Positions 8,019 to 15,786 of a DNA stretch of 21,862 nt are shown here, piece by piece. The stretch's first letter is position 1. Every line of letters begins with the position of its first letter. Source of the DNA: an uncultured bacterium (lineage in GTDB: Bacteria; Oederibacteriota; PGYV01; CAILUR01); NCBI GenBank assembly GCA_903837445.1, contig CAILUR010000017.1, forward strand, positions 1 to 21,862, written 5' to 3'. A program made the translations under genes and the position numbers. A model generated the notes under the pieces. It had not been told where the DNA came from, did not search any database, and worked only from the letters and a program-made list of their open reading frames with translations.

Positions 8019-9317
8019 ATGAAAATCGGAATTGCTGGGGCAGGAATCGCTGGGCTTACAGCGGCTTATAGGCTTTCGCAGGCGGGACACGAAGTCACTC
8101 TTTTTGAAAAGGAAAATACTTTGGGAGGCCTCGCAAGTTCTATTGATTTTGCTGGGACTAAGATAGACAGAATTTACAGGCATATTTTTAAAAGCGATTT
8201 GCATATTGTAAATCTGATTGACGAACTTGGGCTTTCGGAAAAAATGCTTTGGCTGGAGTCAAAAATGGGTTGGTTCAGGGATGGGAAACTTTATCCCTTT
8301 ACCACGCCACTGGATATCCTTTCCTTTAAACCGCTACCTTTTATAGATCGTGTGAAAGTGGGGCTTATGGCTGTCTATCTGACAAAAGTAAATAACTGGA
8401 AAAAATATGAAGAGATAACAGCAAAAACCTGGGTAGAAAAATATGTGGGAAAGAAAGTGTATGAAGTGATTTGGGGCGCTTTGCTGGAGCAAAAATTTGG
8501 CGAACGCGCTAAAGAGGTGGCTATGACTTGGCTTTACGGCAGGATACATTCCCGCATAGCTGGCAGAGAAAAAGGTGGCGCAAAAGAAGTGCTGGGATAT
8601 ATGGATGGAAGTTATCAATTGCTCATAGATAAAATGGAAACGGAAATAGTAAAAAATAAAGGCACAATAAAAAGAGGCGTGGCTGTAAATAAAGTGATAG
8701 TGGAAAATTCGAAAGCGACTGGTTTTTCCACGCACGAGGGAGAATTTAAATTTGACAAAGTGATAGTGACTGCCGCCCCAGCCATATTACGCAAACTGGT
8801 GGAGTTTCCAAAAGCATACGATGCGCGGTTTGATAAGCTAAATTACTATGGGGCAGTGGTAATGTTGGTCAGAATGAAAAAACAGCTGACTCCTTACTAT
8901 TGGATAAATATGGGAGTAAAGGACTCACCCTTCGTCGCTATGATAGAACATACCAACTTCATAGATAAAAAATATTATGGCGGAGACAGGGTGTTGTATT
9001 TGGGAAAATACTTGTCCACGGAAGATGCTTTGTATAAAATGCCAAATGACGAACTGAAAAAAATATTTTTTGACTATCTAAAAAAAGTAGCTCCGGCCTT
9101 TGATGAAAAAGAAGTACTTGAAATGCATATTTACAGGGAACCTTTTTCCCAACCGATAGTACCCCTGCACTTTTCGGAAATTAAGCTTGATTACCAAACT
9201 CCGATAGAAAATCTATATTCAGCAAATATGAGTCAGATTTATCCAGAGGACAGAGGTATGAGCTATAGCGTTATGTTAGGAAATGAAGTAGCGAAAAAGA
9301 TAAATACGAGTTTTTAG
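8019..9317 (+). CDS. NAD(P)/FAD-dependent oxidoreductase (amine oxidase / UGM-like fold)
   Basis: A 432-residue flavoprotein. The N-terminus is a canonical Rossmann dinucleotide fold, GAGIAGLTAAYRLSQAGHEV (7-26), followed by the acidic ribose-binding E30 and GG at 36-37 (NTLGGLAS). The rest matches the protoporphyrinogen oxidase/amine oxidase-type clan. Features include a mid-protein WVEKYVGKKVYEVIWGALLE, TWLYGRI and a C-terminal SANMSQIYPEDRGMSYSVML that probably closes the FAD site. Relatives are often found beside family 2 glycosyltransferases in polysaccharide or glycolipid clusters, and one lies directly downstream here. The substrate cannot be read from sequence; it could be a sugar-nucleotide mutase-like enzyme, a polyprenyl or carotenoid-type desaturase, or another oxidase. 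ATG with TAAGGAG at 7-base spacing fixes the start. It has its own promoter. Confidence 0.85.
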   Translation: MKIGIAGAGIAGLTAAYRLSQAGHEVTLFEKENTLGGLASSIDFAGTKIDRIYRHIFKSDLHIVNLIDELGLSEKMLWLESKMGWFRDGKLYPFTTPLDILSFKPLPFIDRVKVGLMAVYLTKVNNWKKYEEITAKTWVEKYVGKKVYEVIWGALLEQKFGERAKEVAMTWLYGRIHSRIAGREKGGAKEVLGYMDGSYQLLIDKMETEIVKNKGTIKRGVAVNKVIVENSKATGFSTHEGEFKFDKVIVTAAPAILRKLVEFPKAYDARFDKLNYYGAVVMLVRMKKQLTPYYWINMGVKDSPFVAMIEHTNFIDKKYYGGDRVLYLGKYLSTEDALYKMPNDELKKIFFDYLKKVAPAFDEKEVLEMHIYREPFSQPIVPLHFSEIKLDYQTPIENLYSANMSQIYPEDRGMSYSVMLGNEVAKKINTSF

Positions 9318-9383
9318 TTTCTGACGGGTGCTGGCACTTAATAAGCGATGAAGTTTTTAAACAAAAGAATAAGAAATTTGTAA

Positions 9384-9389
9384 TATAAT
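9384..9389 (+). promoter_or_regulatory. Possible -10 element before the GT2 gene
   Basis: A perfect TATAAT lies 25 bases before the family 2 glycosyltransferase ATG and 11 bases before its GGAGG ribosome site (9400-9404). No acceptable -35 box is seen at 16-18 bases (the sequence there is A-rich), so this is a weak call. The 96-base gap holds nothing else I can recognise. Confidence 0.35.
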
Positions 9390-9413
9390 TTCAATTTATG
9401 GAGGTTAAGATAT

Positions 9414-10106
9414 ATGAAAATTTCAGCATTTTTTCCAGCGTACAACGAGGCGTTAAATGTAGGAGAACTGACAAAAAAGACTTCGAAAGTTTTAGCGGGC
9501 ATTTGTGAAGATTACGAAGTGATTGTGGTAAATGATGGTTCAAAGGACAACACGATAGAAGTGGTGTCTGCCATAGCAAAAGAGGATTCCCATGTAAAAC
9601 TTATCACACACGAAGTCAACAAGGGCTACGGCGGAGCTGTGAAAACAGGGCTCTACAGCGCAAAATTTGAATGGGTGTTTTTTACTGATGGGGATGGGCA
9701 GTTTGATGTCGGTGAGATTCCTGTCTTAGTGGAACTTTCCAAAACTTGCGATGTGGCTATCGGTTTTAGAATAAAAAGAGCGGACTCTTTTGTCAGAAAA
9801 TTAAATGCTTTTTTGTGGGGCACACTTGTTAAAACGCTCTTTAAGTTCCGCGTAAAAGATATAGATTGTGCTTTTAAATTGATAAAAAAAGAAGTCATAG
9901 ATAAGGCAAAAGTAGAAGCTGAAGGCGCTATGATAAGCACAGAATTGCTTGCAAAAGCTGTGAAAATGGGATATGTAATAAAGGAAGTAGGCGTGCATCA
10001 TTATCCAAGAAGAGCAGGCACACAGACAGGCGCAAATATAAAAGTTATTTTCAGAGCCTTTGTAGAACTTTTTAAATTAGCGGACAAGATAAATAAATCT
10101 AAGTAA
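9414..10106 (+). CDS. Family 2 glycosyltransferase, DPM/DPG-synthase-like
   Basis: A GT-A fold glycosyltransferase of 230 residues with no membrane helix. Residues 1-12 (MKISAFFPAYNE) and VVNDGSKDNT (38-47) form the nucleotide-sugar site, and DGDGQFD (92-98) carries the metal-binding DxD. GYGGAVKTGL (71-80) and the late YPRRAGTQTGAN are typical of the dolichol/polyprenyl-phosphate mannosyl- or glucosyltransferase-like group. The likely reaction is transfer of a sugar from a nucleotide donor to a polyprenyl phosphate on the inner face of the membrane; donor and acceptor are inferred from the family only. The short form lacks the C-terminal transmembrane helices of some relatives. The ATG follows GGAGG at 9400-9404. 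It lies 96 bases after the FAD enzyme, with which it probably shares a pathway. Confidence 0.9.
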   Translation: MKISAFFPAYNEALNVGELTKKTSKVLAGICEDYEVIVVNDGSKDNTIEVVSAIAKEDSHVKLITHEVNKGYGGAVKTGLYSAKFEWVFFTDGDGQFDVGEIPVLVELSKTCDVAIGFRIKRADSFVRKLNAFLWGTLVKTLFKFRVKDIDCAFKLIKKEVIDKAKVEAEGAMISTELLAKAVKMGYVIKEVGVHHYPRRAGTQTGANIKVIFRAFVELFKLADKINKSK

Positions 10107-10211
10107 AGAGCATAAAATTAAAAATAGGTTTATGTGGGAATGAACAGTTTCGTGAGTTTGTTCTTGTGAGGATTTGGAAATTAGGAAGTTTTATTTATTA
10201 AAGGAGCTAAA

Positions 10212-11171
10212 TTGAAATTAAATAAGCTACTTACAGTTCTCTTCATAGTGGGGCTTTTTGCTTCGTTTCTTTTTGCCGCTGGAACTACTTCCGGGGATGT
10301 GCTAAAAGCGCCTATGGGTGGCCGAGCACTTGGCTTGGGTGGGGCTTATACTGCCGCAGGGAACGATGTAGAGGCGATAAACTATAATCCTGCTGGCATT
10401 TCGCTCATCAGCCGCAAAGAAATTCAATATATGCATTGGTTTGGATATGCTGAACTTATGGTAGAACATATTGCCTATGCCCAGCCTTTGGAAACTGGGT
10501 TTATTGAAGGGAATGTTGGGGCATCGGTAGTATATAGACATATGGCTGCCATAAATAATGAAGATGCGCAAGATGCTGCGGTAAATTACTATGATGCTGT
10601 ACTTACTGGAGTTTACGCTGGAAAGTTCTCAGGTTTTTTTCAGGGGGAGTTCTACAAAAACCTGAATTATGCTGCCGCGTTTAAAGTAATACTTGAAAGC
10701 ATTGGAAAATTTCAGGGCTCCACTTTTGCTTTTGATGCAGGGGTATTATATTACGATCCTGTATCCAGAGTGCGACTGGGAGCAGCGGCGCAAAATATAG
10801 GCCCACCGATAAAAATAATAGCAGAACAGGATCCCCTGCCACTTACTTTCAGGGCAGGCGTGGCATATGATTTTAATTTGGATAAGTCAAATGTCCTTTT
10901 ACTTAGTGCGGACTATATGCATGATATATATAGTATGGGCAGGATAGCGATTGGCGCAGAAAATATAATAATAAAAACATTTTCAGCACGCGTGGGCTAT
11001 GAACAACCACTTGATTTTAAATCCACTCCGCGCTTGTCGGCTGGCATTGGCTTAGCGGTGACGCAGTTTGAATTCACGCTGGAAATAAATTACGCATATC
11101 TTTCATACTTGTGGAATTCACTGACCGCGGCGGATAGCACTCATGTGCTGTCATTGAAAATAAAAATATAA
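10212..11171 (+). CDS. PorV/PorQ-like outer-membrane beta-barrel protein (first copy)
   Basis: A 319-residue exported protein of the PorV/PorQ (UPF0164-like) family. A signal peptide is clear: MKLNKLL, a hydrophobic stretch to about residue 21, then AAG. Just after it comes the family hallmark, with GRALGLGGAYTAAGNDVEAI (37-56) and NYNPAGISLIS (57-67). The remainder alternates aromatic and Gly-rich amphipathic strands and ends in a strand finishing LSLKIKI, as expected for a FadL-like barrel. Translation begins at TTG, supported by AAGGAG at 10201-10206 and the signal peptide that follows. In Bacteroidota, PorV carries type IX cargo at the outer membrane; that role here is inference from the gene directly downstream. 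The 105-base upstream gap holds a weak GAACA/TGTTC hairpin (10142-10163) but no convincing promoter. Confidence 0.85.
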   Translation: MKLNKLLTVLFIVGLFASFLFAAGTTSGDVLKAPMGGRALGLGGAYTAAGNDVEAINYNPAGISLISRKEIQYMHWFGYAELMVEHIAYAQPLETGFIEGNVGASVVYRHMAAINNEDAQDAAVNYYDAVLTGVYAGKFSGFFQGEFYKNLNYAAAFKVILESIGKFQGSTFAFDAGVLYYDPVSRVRLGAAAQNIGPPIKIIAEQDPLPLTFRAGVAYDFNLDKSNVLLLSADYMHDIYSMGRIAIGAENIIIKTFSARVGYEQPLDFKSTPRLSAGIGLAVTQFEFTLEINYAYLSYLWNSLTAADSTHVLSLKIKI

Positions 11172-11184
11172 TAGATATGTTTTA

Positions 11185-11213
11185 TTGACTTTGAAAAAAA
11201 GATTAGGTATTAT
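11185..11213 (+). promoter_or_regulatory. Sigma70-type promoter for the FG-GAP protein gene
   Basis: TTGACT (11185-11190) and TATTAT (11208-11213) with a 17-base spacer lie in the 79-base gap after the first PorV-like gene. An AGGAGG ribosome site at 11240-11245 precedes the ATG at 11251. The TTGACT box differs from consensus at one position. Confidence 0.68.
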
Positions 11214-11250
11214 TAAGTATAGGTAAGAGTAATTATTTTAGGAGGCAAAA

Positions 11251-12954
11251 ATGAAAAAATTTTACATGTTTTTTGTAGTGATGTTTTTTGCGGTAGGTGC
11301 TTTTGCTAATACTTTATCGAAAATAGCATCGTTTGAAGTGGGAAACTTTCCGCGAGGCATAGCCATAGCGGATTTTAATGGGGACGGAAGAAACGAAGTC
11401 GCAGTGGTAAACTTTGGAGCAGGGACCTTAATAGGGCAGAACACAACAGTGCAACCAGAGTCCTCTATATCTATATATAAAGAAGATGGGACAAAAGTAG
11501 CTCTAACTGCGGGGAAAGCACCCCGAGGCGCGGCCGCAGGGGATTTTAATGATGATGGCAAATCCGATTTGGTTGTTTCAAACTATGATGATGGCAATAT
11601 AATGACCTTTGTGCAGGAAAATGGAAACTTAGTAATGACCGATACTTTGAGCGTAGGAAATCATCCTGTAGGAGTCACTACAGGAGACTTTGATAAAAAC
11701 GGAAGAACGGATATCGCAGTGGCGGTGTATTCTGATAATAAAGTGGTGATATTTCTTAATCAGTTAAAAGGTGGCTGGGAAAAAGTGGACTTCCCTGTAG
11801 AAGGTAGTCCAACAGATGTGGTCTTTGGAACTATAAATGATATTCCTGTTTTGGTGAGTGCAAATTATACCGCAGGGACAGTAAGTGTAATGAAAATGGA
11901 AGCGGGCTTGGTAAAAAAAGTGCAGGAAATAGCTTCGGGCGGAGGCGTTTGTAAAGTGGAAGTCGCAGATGTCACTGGCGATGGGATAAATGATATTATA
12001 GCGGCAAACTTTTTTGATAATTCCATAGCCGTTATAAAAGGGCTTACGAATGGAACTTTTGAGGATAAAGCGGAAATTATAAAACTCGCAGGAGAAAGAC
12101 CAAATGGCTTAGCAGTCGGAGATATTAATGGAGACACGCTGCTGGATGTGGTGACTGCCAATCGTGATAGCGATAGTATAGATGTCCTCGTACAAAAAAG
12201 TGGAAAATTAGAACTGGTAAAAACATTTGTTGCGACAAAAGATGATACTAAAACATATGGACCAGTGGAAGTGGTCTGCGGAGATGTAAATAATGATGGC
12301 ATGACTGATATTGCATTCACGCATATGCGCACAAATACTTTTAAAGTAATTTATCAGGAACTCCCAGCTTCTCCTGAAATCTCTTCAACTACACATCCAG
12401 ATCAAAATTCCTGGTATGCGGATTGGGCGCCAGTGCTTAATATGACAGCAACGGATGACCTGACAGGGGTGGAAAGTTTTGCTTATACGCTCGCTAAAAA
12501 TGAAAGCGATTTTTCTAAGGCTTCGGCAAAAGTGACTACGGAAAGTAGCGTAAAATTCACAGGGCTTGAGACAGGGACCTGGTATTTCAGTGCCGTGGCA
12601 AAAGATATAGCCGGACATACCAGTTTAAAACCAACTATCTTTAAAATAAATATTACGACTGATATGAACGAAAAAAATGTTTATAATTATCCTAATCCTG
12701 TGACAGGCGCAGAGACTACTATTCGCTTTCCCTCGACAGGAAATGAAGATGTGCGCATAGAGATAAAGGACTCGGTAAGTAATAAACTTGTCTGGAAAAA
12801 AGTGATAAGCAAAGAGAATCTTGTAAAAGGTGTCAATACGGTAAAGTGGGAATTGAAAAATGATTTGGGAGCGAATATATCAAACGGGACATATATCTGT
12901 ACTGTGATCTCAGGTAAAAAAGCGATAAGCAAGCCCATATCGATTATAAGATAA
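11251..12954 (+). CDS. Secreted FG-GAP/VCBS beta-propeller protein with Ig-like and type IX-like sorting domain
   Basis: A 567-residue exported protein. The signal peptide is MKKFYMF through AVGAFA (1-19). Six calcium-type loops follow: DFNGDGRNE (41), DFNDDGKSD (98), DFDKNGRTD (146), DVTGDGIND (240), DINGDTLLD (291) and DVNNDGMTD (345). A degenerate seventh repeat near 191-200 (VFGTINDIPV) lacks the Asp ladder. The 47-57-residue spacing predicts a seven-bladed propeller. Residues about 372-470 form an Ig/FN3-like domain (ATDDLTGVESFAYTL). The last 90 residues start NVYNYPNPVTGAETTIRF (476-493) and end SKPISIIR, matching the type A sorting/FlgD-Ig-like C-terminal domain. Type IX cargo carries such domains; whether a complete type IX system exists cannot be judged from this window. 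It could bind surface polysaccharide or another cell. It has its own promoter and terminator and lies between two PorV-like genes. Confidence 0.85.
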   Translation: MKKFYMFFVVMFFAVGAFANTLSKIASFEVGNFPRGIAIADFNGDGRNEVAVVNFGAGTLIGQNTTVQPESSISIYKEDGTKVALTAGKAPRGAAAGDFNDDGKSDLVVSNYDDGNIMTFVQENGNLVMTDTLSVGNHPVGVTTGDFDKNGRTDIAVAVYSDNKVVIFLNQLKGGWEKVDFPVEGSPTDVVFGTINDIPVLVSANYTAGTVSVMKMEAGLVKKVQEIASGGGVCKVEVADVTGDGINDIIAANFFDNSIAVIKGLTNGTFEDKAEIIKLAGERPNGLAVGDINGDTLLDVVTANRDSDSIDVLVQKSGKLELVKTFVATKDDTKTYGPVEVVCGDVNNDGMTDIAFTHMRTNTFKVIYQELPASPEISSTTHPDQNSWYADWAPVLNMTATDDLTGVESFAYTLAKNESDFSKASAKVTTESSVKFTGLETGTWYFSAVAKDIAGHTSLKPTIFKINITTDMNEKNVYNYPNPVTGAETTIRFPSTGNEDVRIEIKDSVSNKLVWKKVISKENLVKGVNTVKWELKNDLGANISNGTYICTVISGKKAISKPISIIR

Positions 12955-12972
12955 AAAATCTTTTCAAGAAAT

Positions 12973-13005
12973 AAAAAAAAGGCGGGCTTAAGGCCCGCCT
13001 TTTTA
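12973..13005 (+). terminator. Rho-independent terminator after the FG-GAP gene
   Basis: Perfect 7-bp GC stem, GGCGGGC (12981-12987) and GCCCGCC (12993-12999), with a 5-base loop. It is flanked by eight A residues on the left and TTTTT at 13000-13004 on the right. The A/T flanks let the helix extend and would make it work in either direction, but there is no gene on the other strand nearby. Confidence 0.92.
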
Positions 13006-13031
13006 TTTGTAATGTGAAATGGAGGCTCAGG

Positions 13032-13967
13032 TTGAGTAGTAAAGGGTTTAAAAGTTTATTCTTTCAAGCTGTTTTGCTCATATGGGCTTTTAATATCTTT
13101 GCCGTTGTGGGCACAGGGGGAAGCGCTGTCCCTTTTTTGAGTGCTGGAGTGGGGGCACGGGCACTCTCTTTATCAGGGGCATTCACGGCTTATTCCGATG
13201 ATCCCACCTGCGCATACTGGAATCCGGCGGGACTGGCATTTATTTCGCGGCCTTCTTTTTCAAGTATGTTTTCATGGATGAGTTCAGAACGCAAATATAA
13301 TTTTTTTGGCATTGCTTATCCTACGCAGGTAGGCGCTTTCGCCTTAAGTTTTATAAACTTTTCCATTGACTCAATAGAGGGTAGGACAAGCGATACTGAA
13401 AGTTTTTATACTTTTTCTGACAATGAAAACGCTTATATATTAAGCTACGGAAAAGATATTACAAAGAATTTTTCAGTAGGCGCGGCAGCCAAAATCATTC
13501 AAATAGGGCTTGAAAAGTATGATGCCTATGGAGTGTCTTTTGATATGGGGTTTATTGTCAAACCCACGGATTTTTTAAGTTTTGGAGGAATGTTCCGAGA
13601 CCTTGGCGGCAGGGTTTCTTGGAGCACTGGCTATGTGGACACTATTCCTTTTGATATGAGGTTTGGATTTTTATTGGATGTGCTGGATAAAAATTTGAGA
13701 ATATCGGTAGAAGGCGATCAAAATGAATTTGAGGGGATGACTTTTAAAACTGGCGTGGAAGGTGCTATTTTTAAACTGTTTCTTGTTAGGGGCGGAGTGT
13801 CGTATGGCGCACGGAGTTATGAATTTAATTACACTTTGGGTGTCGGCATAAAATATACTTTATCTACTTTTGCTTTTGCCCTTGATTATGCCTTTATCAG
13901 GGAATTATATTTATATGATACTGGTTTGCAGGGAAATCACAGGTTGTCCCTAAATGTGTTTTTTTAA
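13032..13967 (+). CDS. PorV/PorQ-like outer-membrane beta-barrel protein (second copy)
   Basis: A 311-residue exported barrel protein, paralogous in layout to the gene at 10212. I chose the TTG at 13032 because GGAGG at 13021-13025 sits 6 bases before it. The longer GTG at 13014 has no ribosome site and would add six residues. A signal peptide runs to about residue 25 (FFQAVLLIWAFNIFAVV). The family motif follows: VGARALSLSGAFTAYSDDPT, then CAYWNPAGLAFISRPSFSS. The rest is amphipathic strands, ending RLSLNVFF with a terminal Phe typical of outer-membrane proteins. The strong terminator ends about 27 bases upstream and no promoter fits in between, so expression probably relies on read-through or on a promoter overlapping the terminator. 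The glycosyltransferase starts 19 bases after it. Confidence 0.83.
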   Translation: MSSKGFKSLFFQAVLLIWAFNIFAVVGTGGSAVPFLSAGVGARALSLSGAFTAYSDDPTCAYWNPAGLAFISRPSFSSMFSWMSSERKYNFFGIAYPTQVGAFALSFINFSIDSIEGRTSDTESFYTFSDNENAYILSYGKDITKNFSVGAAAKIIQIGLEKYDAYGVSFDMGFIVKPTDFLSFGGMFRDLGGRVSWSTGYVDTIPFDMRFGFLLDVLDKNLRISVEGDQNEFEGMTFKTGVEGAIFKLFLVRGGVSYGARSYEFNYTLGVGIKYTLSTFAFALDYAFIRELYLYDTGLQGNHRLSLNVFF

Positions 13968-13986
13968 AAACCGAGGTAAATGAAAA

Positions 13987-15090
13987 GTGCCTATAAAGGA
14001 AGTAGGTAAAGTTATAGAAAAGAGGGTTAAAAACATTTTTTCTAAAATGATTGGGGTTGTGCTCGGGCAGGGGGCACCTGTCCAAAGTATGGATATTAAA
14101 AAGTTTAAAACTGTTATAGTTTTCAGACCGGATAGACTTGGAGATTTTATTTTATCAGTGCCTGCCATTAAAACCATAGAAGCTTCCTTGAGTCCTGGCG
14201 CGCGACTTGTGATAGTGACAGGCAATCGCGGTGGGGAAGGGAAAAAAATAGCCCGTTTGTTTTTTGAAAAAACGGAAATAATTTCGGTGGATAAAAATTT
14301 ATTTTCTTTTTTAGCGGTGATGGGGTATCTTTTGATAAATCATTTTGATGCGGCAATTGACCTGCATTCATACCCTTTTTCTATGACTTCGGGAATGTTT
14401 ACAATAGCTTCACGCGCAAAAGTCAGGGTAGGGTTTGTTCAAACAGGCGAGAAAAACGAAGCTTTAGCCGAGAAAATATATAATCAAGGTGTGGTTTTGA
14501 CGGATAACAATGTAAACGAAAAGGAAAAGAATATGTTGCTGGCACTCGCGCTGGGCGCGGTGAGAAATGAAGCAAAAGAAAATGAAGCGTTAACCCCACA
14601 TTTGTCAGAAGTGGTCAAGGCAAAGGCAAAGACTTTTTATGCCACTTGTGGAATAACAGAAAAAGACTTTGTGGTGGGAATCCATCCTACCCTTAAGAAA
14701 AAAGACAATCGGTGGGAGCAGGAAAAATATAAGGCTCTTATAATAGAACTTAAAAAAAATAAAAATGCAGTAATAGTAGTGGTCTATGGAAAAGGGGAAG
14801 ACGCAGAACTGGAAAGTTTCAAAAAAATAACCGCAGATATGGATGGAGTATTTATAATACCGGAAAACGACATTATGTCCACTCTCGCATATGCGGTGCG
14901 GTTCAATGTGTTTGTATGTAATGATAGCGGACTTATGCACACAATAGCTTTAGTGGCGCCTACCATTGCGATTTTTGGGCCGACGAGTCCTGAGAGGTGG
15001 AAACCAGCTGGAAAACTGCTGGCGGCGATAAGAGCACAGGACCATAACCCAGCTTCGGTGACAGTTAAGGACATATTGAAATTCATATAA
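13987..15090 (+). CDS. Family 9 glycosyltransferase (heptosyltransferase-like)
   Basis: A 367-residue GT-B fold enzyme of the ADP-heptose:LPS heptosyltransferase family. The N-terminal acceptor motif is FRPDRLGDFILSVPAIK (46-62). The donor site at about 310-338 contains VCNDSGLMHTIA and IFGPTSPERW, the usual signatures, with GIHPTLKKKDNRW near the start of the second domain. Members add heptose or a related sugar to the inner core of lipopolysaccharide on the cytoplasmic side of the inner membrane; the sugar here is not determinable. A 35-40-residue basic extension precedes the usual start of the fold, so a later ATG at 14089 is a possible alternative. The GTG at 13987, with GAGG at 13973-13976, is preferred. 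It probably forms an operon with the second PorV-like gene. Confidence 0.9.
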   Translation: MPIKEVGKVIEKRVKNIFSKMIGVVLGQGAPVQSMDIKKFKTVIVFRPDRLGDFILSVPAIKTIEASLSPGARLVIVTGNRGGEGKKIARLFFEKTEIISVDKNLFSFLAVMGYLLINHFDAAIDLHSYPFSMTSGMFTIASRAKVRVGFVQTGEKNEALAEKIYNQGVVLTDNNVNEKEKNMLLALALGAVRNEAKENEALTPHLSEVVKAKAKTFYATCGITEKDFVVGIHPTLKKKDNRWEQEKYKALIIELKKNKNAVIVVVYGKGEDAELESFKKITADMDGVFIIPENDIMSTLAYAVRFNVFVCNDSGLMHTIALVAPTIAIFGPTSPERWKPAGKLLAAIRAQDHNPASVTVKDILKFI

Positions 15091-15104
15091 TTATGATATA
15101 TAAT
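15076..15104 (+). promoter_or_regulatory. Sigma70-type promoter for the small exported protein
   Basis: TTGAAA (15076-15081) and a perfect TATAAT (15099-15104) are separated by 17 bases. The -35 box lies inside the last codons of the glycosyltransferase. The start codon of the next gene is about 35 bases downstream, after a long ribosome site (AAGGAGG at 15127-15133). By sequence this is the strongest promoter in the window. Confidence 0.75.
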
Positions 15105-15139
15105 TTTTGTAGATAAGATTTGTTTAAAGGAGGGCTTGC

Positions 15140-15691
15140 GTGAAAAAAATTATGGGTATGGTACTTGTTTTTGTTCTGGGAGTCACAGCTCTTTTCGCGG
15201 CAACGGATGCAGATTACAGGGCGGCAAAAAAAATAGCTCAAGAAGCAGAAGCGGCTGGGGACACAGGCACTGCGATTACTAATTATGTGAAAGCGGCAAT
15301 GGCGGCAGGGGATTTTAAAAATAAAAAAGGCGAAGCTTGGCAGTATAACTCGGCGGCGTTTACACTCATTAAAGCTTTTAAAAAAGCTACTGCCTTTGAA
15401 GCCAAAGATGGACAACTTGCCGAAATGACGGCAGGCAAGAAAAAATGGGCGGTACAAATAGAACTCGCGACAATCTCGAAAGAGTTCCTCGGGCTTTTGG
15501 AAGAGGCGGCAGGGTATCTTCAAAAGGCGGAAGCTGTCGGCTTGGAAGAAGCAGCAGGAAAAATAAATAGCAATAAAGCGTATATTGAACAGATAAAAAA
15601 GTTTATCAAAGACACTCTTGAAACAAAAAAAGAAGAAGTAAAAGAAACAATAAAAACGGAAGCAGTGCCAGCGGCAACAAAGGCAAAATAA
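15140..15691 (+). CDS. Small exported Ala/Lys-rich helical protein of unknown function
   Basis: I do not recognise a family. The 183-residue product has a clean signal peptide (MKKIMGM, a hydrophobic core, then LFAATDA, cleavage near residue 21), so it should enter the periplasm; there is no lipobox Cys. The mature part is almost entirely predicted helix and rich in Ala, Lys and Glu. Residues 25-60 read like one TPR unit (YRAAKKIAQEAEAAGDTGTA, then ITNYVKAAMAAGD), and a second, weaker repeat lies around 110-150. The C-terminus is a low-complexity Lys/Glu tail ending VPAATKAK. GTG start with AAGGAGG at 6-base spacing. It is a single-gene unit with its own promoter and a strong terminator, which suggests substantial expression. 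A periplasmic scaffold or chaperone-like role is possible but not shown. Confidence 0.8.
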   Translation: MKKIMGMVLVFVLGVTALFAATDADYRAAKKIAQEAEAAGDTGTAITNYVKAAMAAGDFKNKKGEAWQYNSAAFTLIKAFKKATAFEAKDGQLAEMTAGKKKWAVQIELATISKEFLGLLEEAAGYLQKAEAVGLEEAAGKINSNKAYIEQIKKFIKDTLETKKEEVKETIKTEAVPAATKAK

Positions 15692-15714
15692 AATTACACC
15701 AGGCGAAAAAATAG

Positions 15715-15749
15715 CAGGGGCGACCATAAAGGTCGCCCCTGTTTGTTTT
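15715..15749 (+). terminator. Rho-independent terminator after the small exported protein
   Basis: Perfect 11-bp stem, CAGGGGCGACC (15715-15725) and GGTCGCCCCTG (15731-15741), with an ATAAA loop, followed by TTTGTTTT. It lies 24 bases after the stop codon. Confidence 0.93.
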
Positions 15750-15786
15750 AATATAGAGGCATAAAGACCTTGCTTAAAAATTGCCT

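Noticed and set aside
9327..9341. Small GTGC/GCAC palindrome after the FAD enzyme as a terminator
   Set aside because: Only 4 bp with a 2-base loop and no T-run.
10142..10163. GAACA/TGTTC inverted repeat before the first PorV-like gene
   Set aside because: A 5-bp stem with a 12-base loop is expected by chance in AT-rich DNA, and no T-run follows.
15083..15727. A 214-codon open frame on the - strand opposite the small exported protein
   Set aside because: Its product is Phe/Cys/Arg-rich, the expected mirror of an Ala/Lys-rich + strand gene. It runs through the terminator hairpin and has no ribosome site or known motif.
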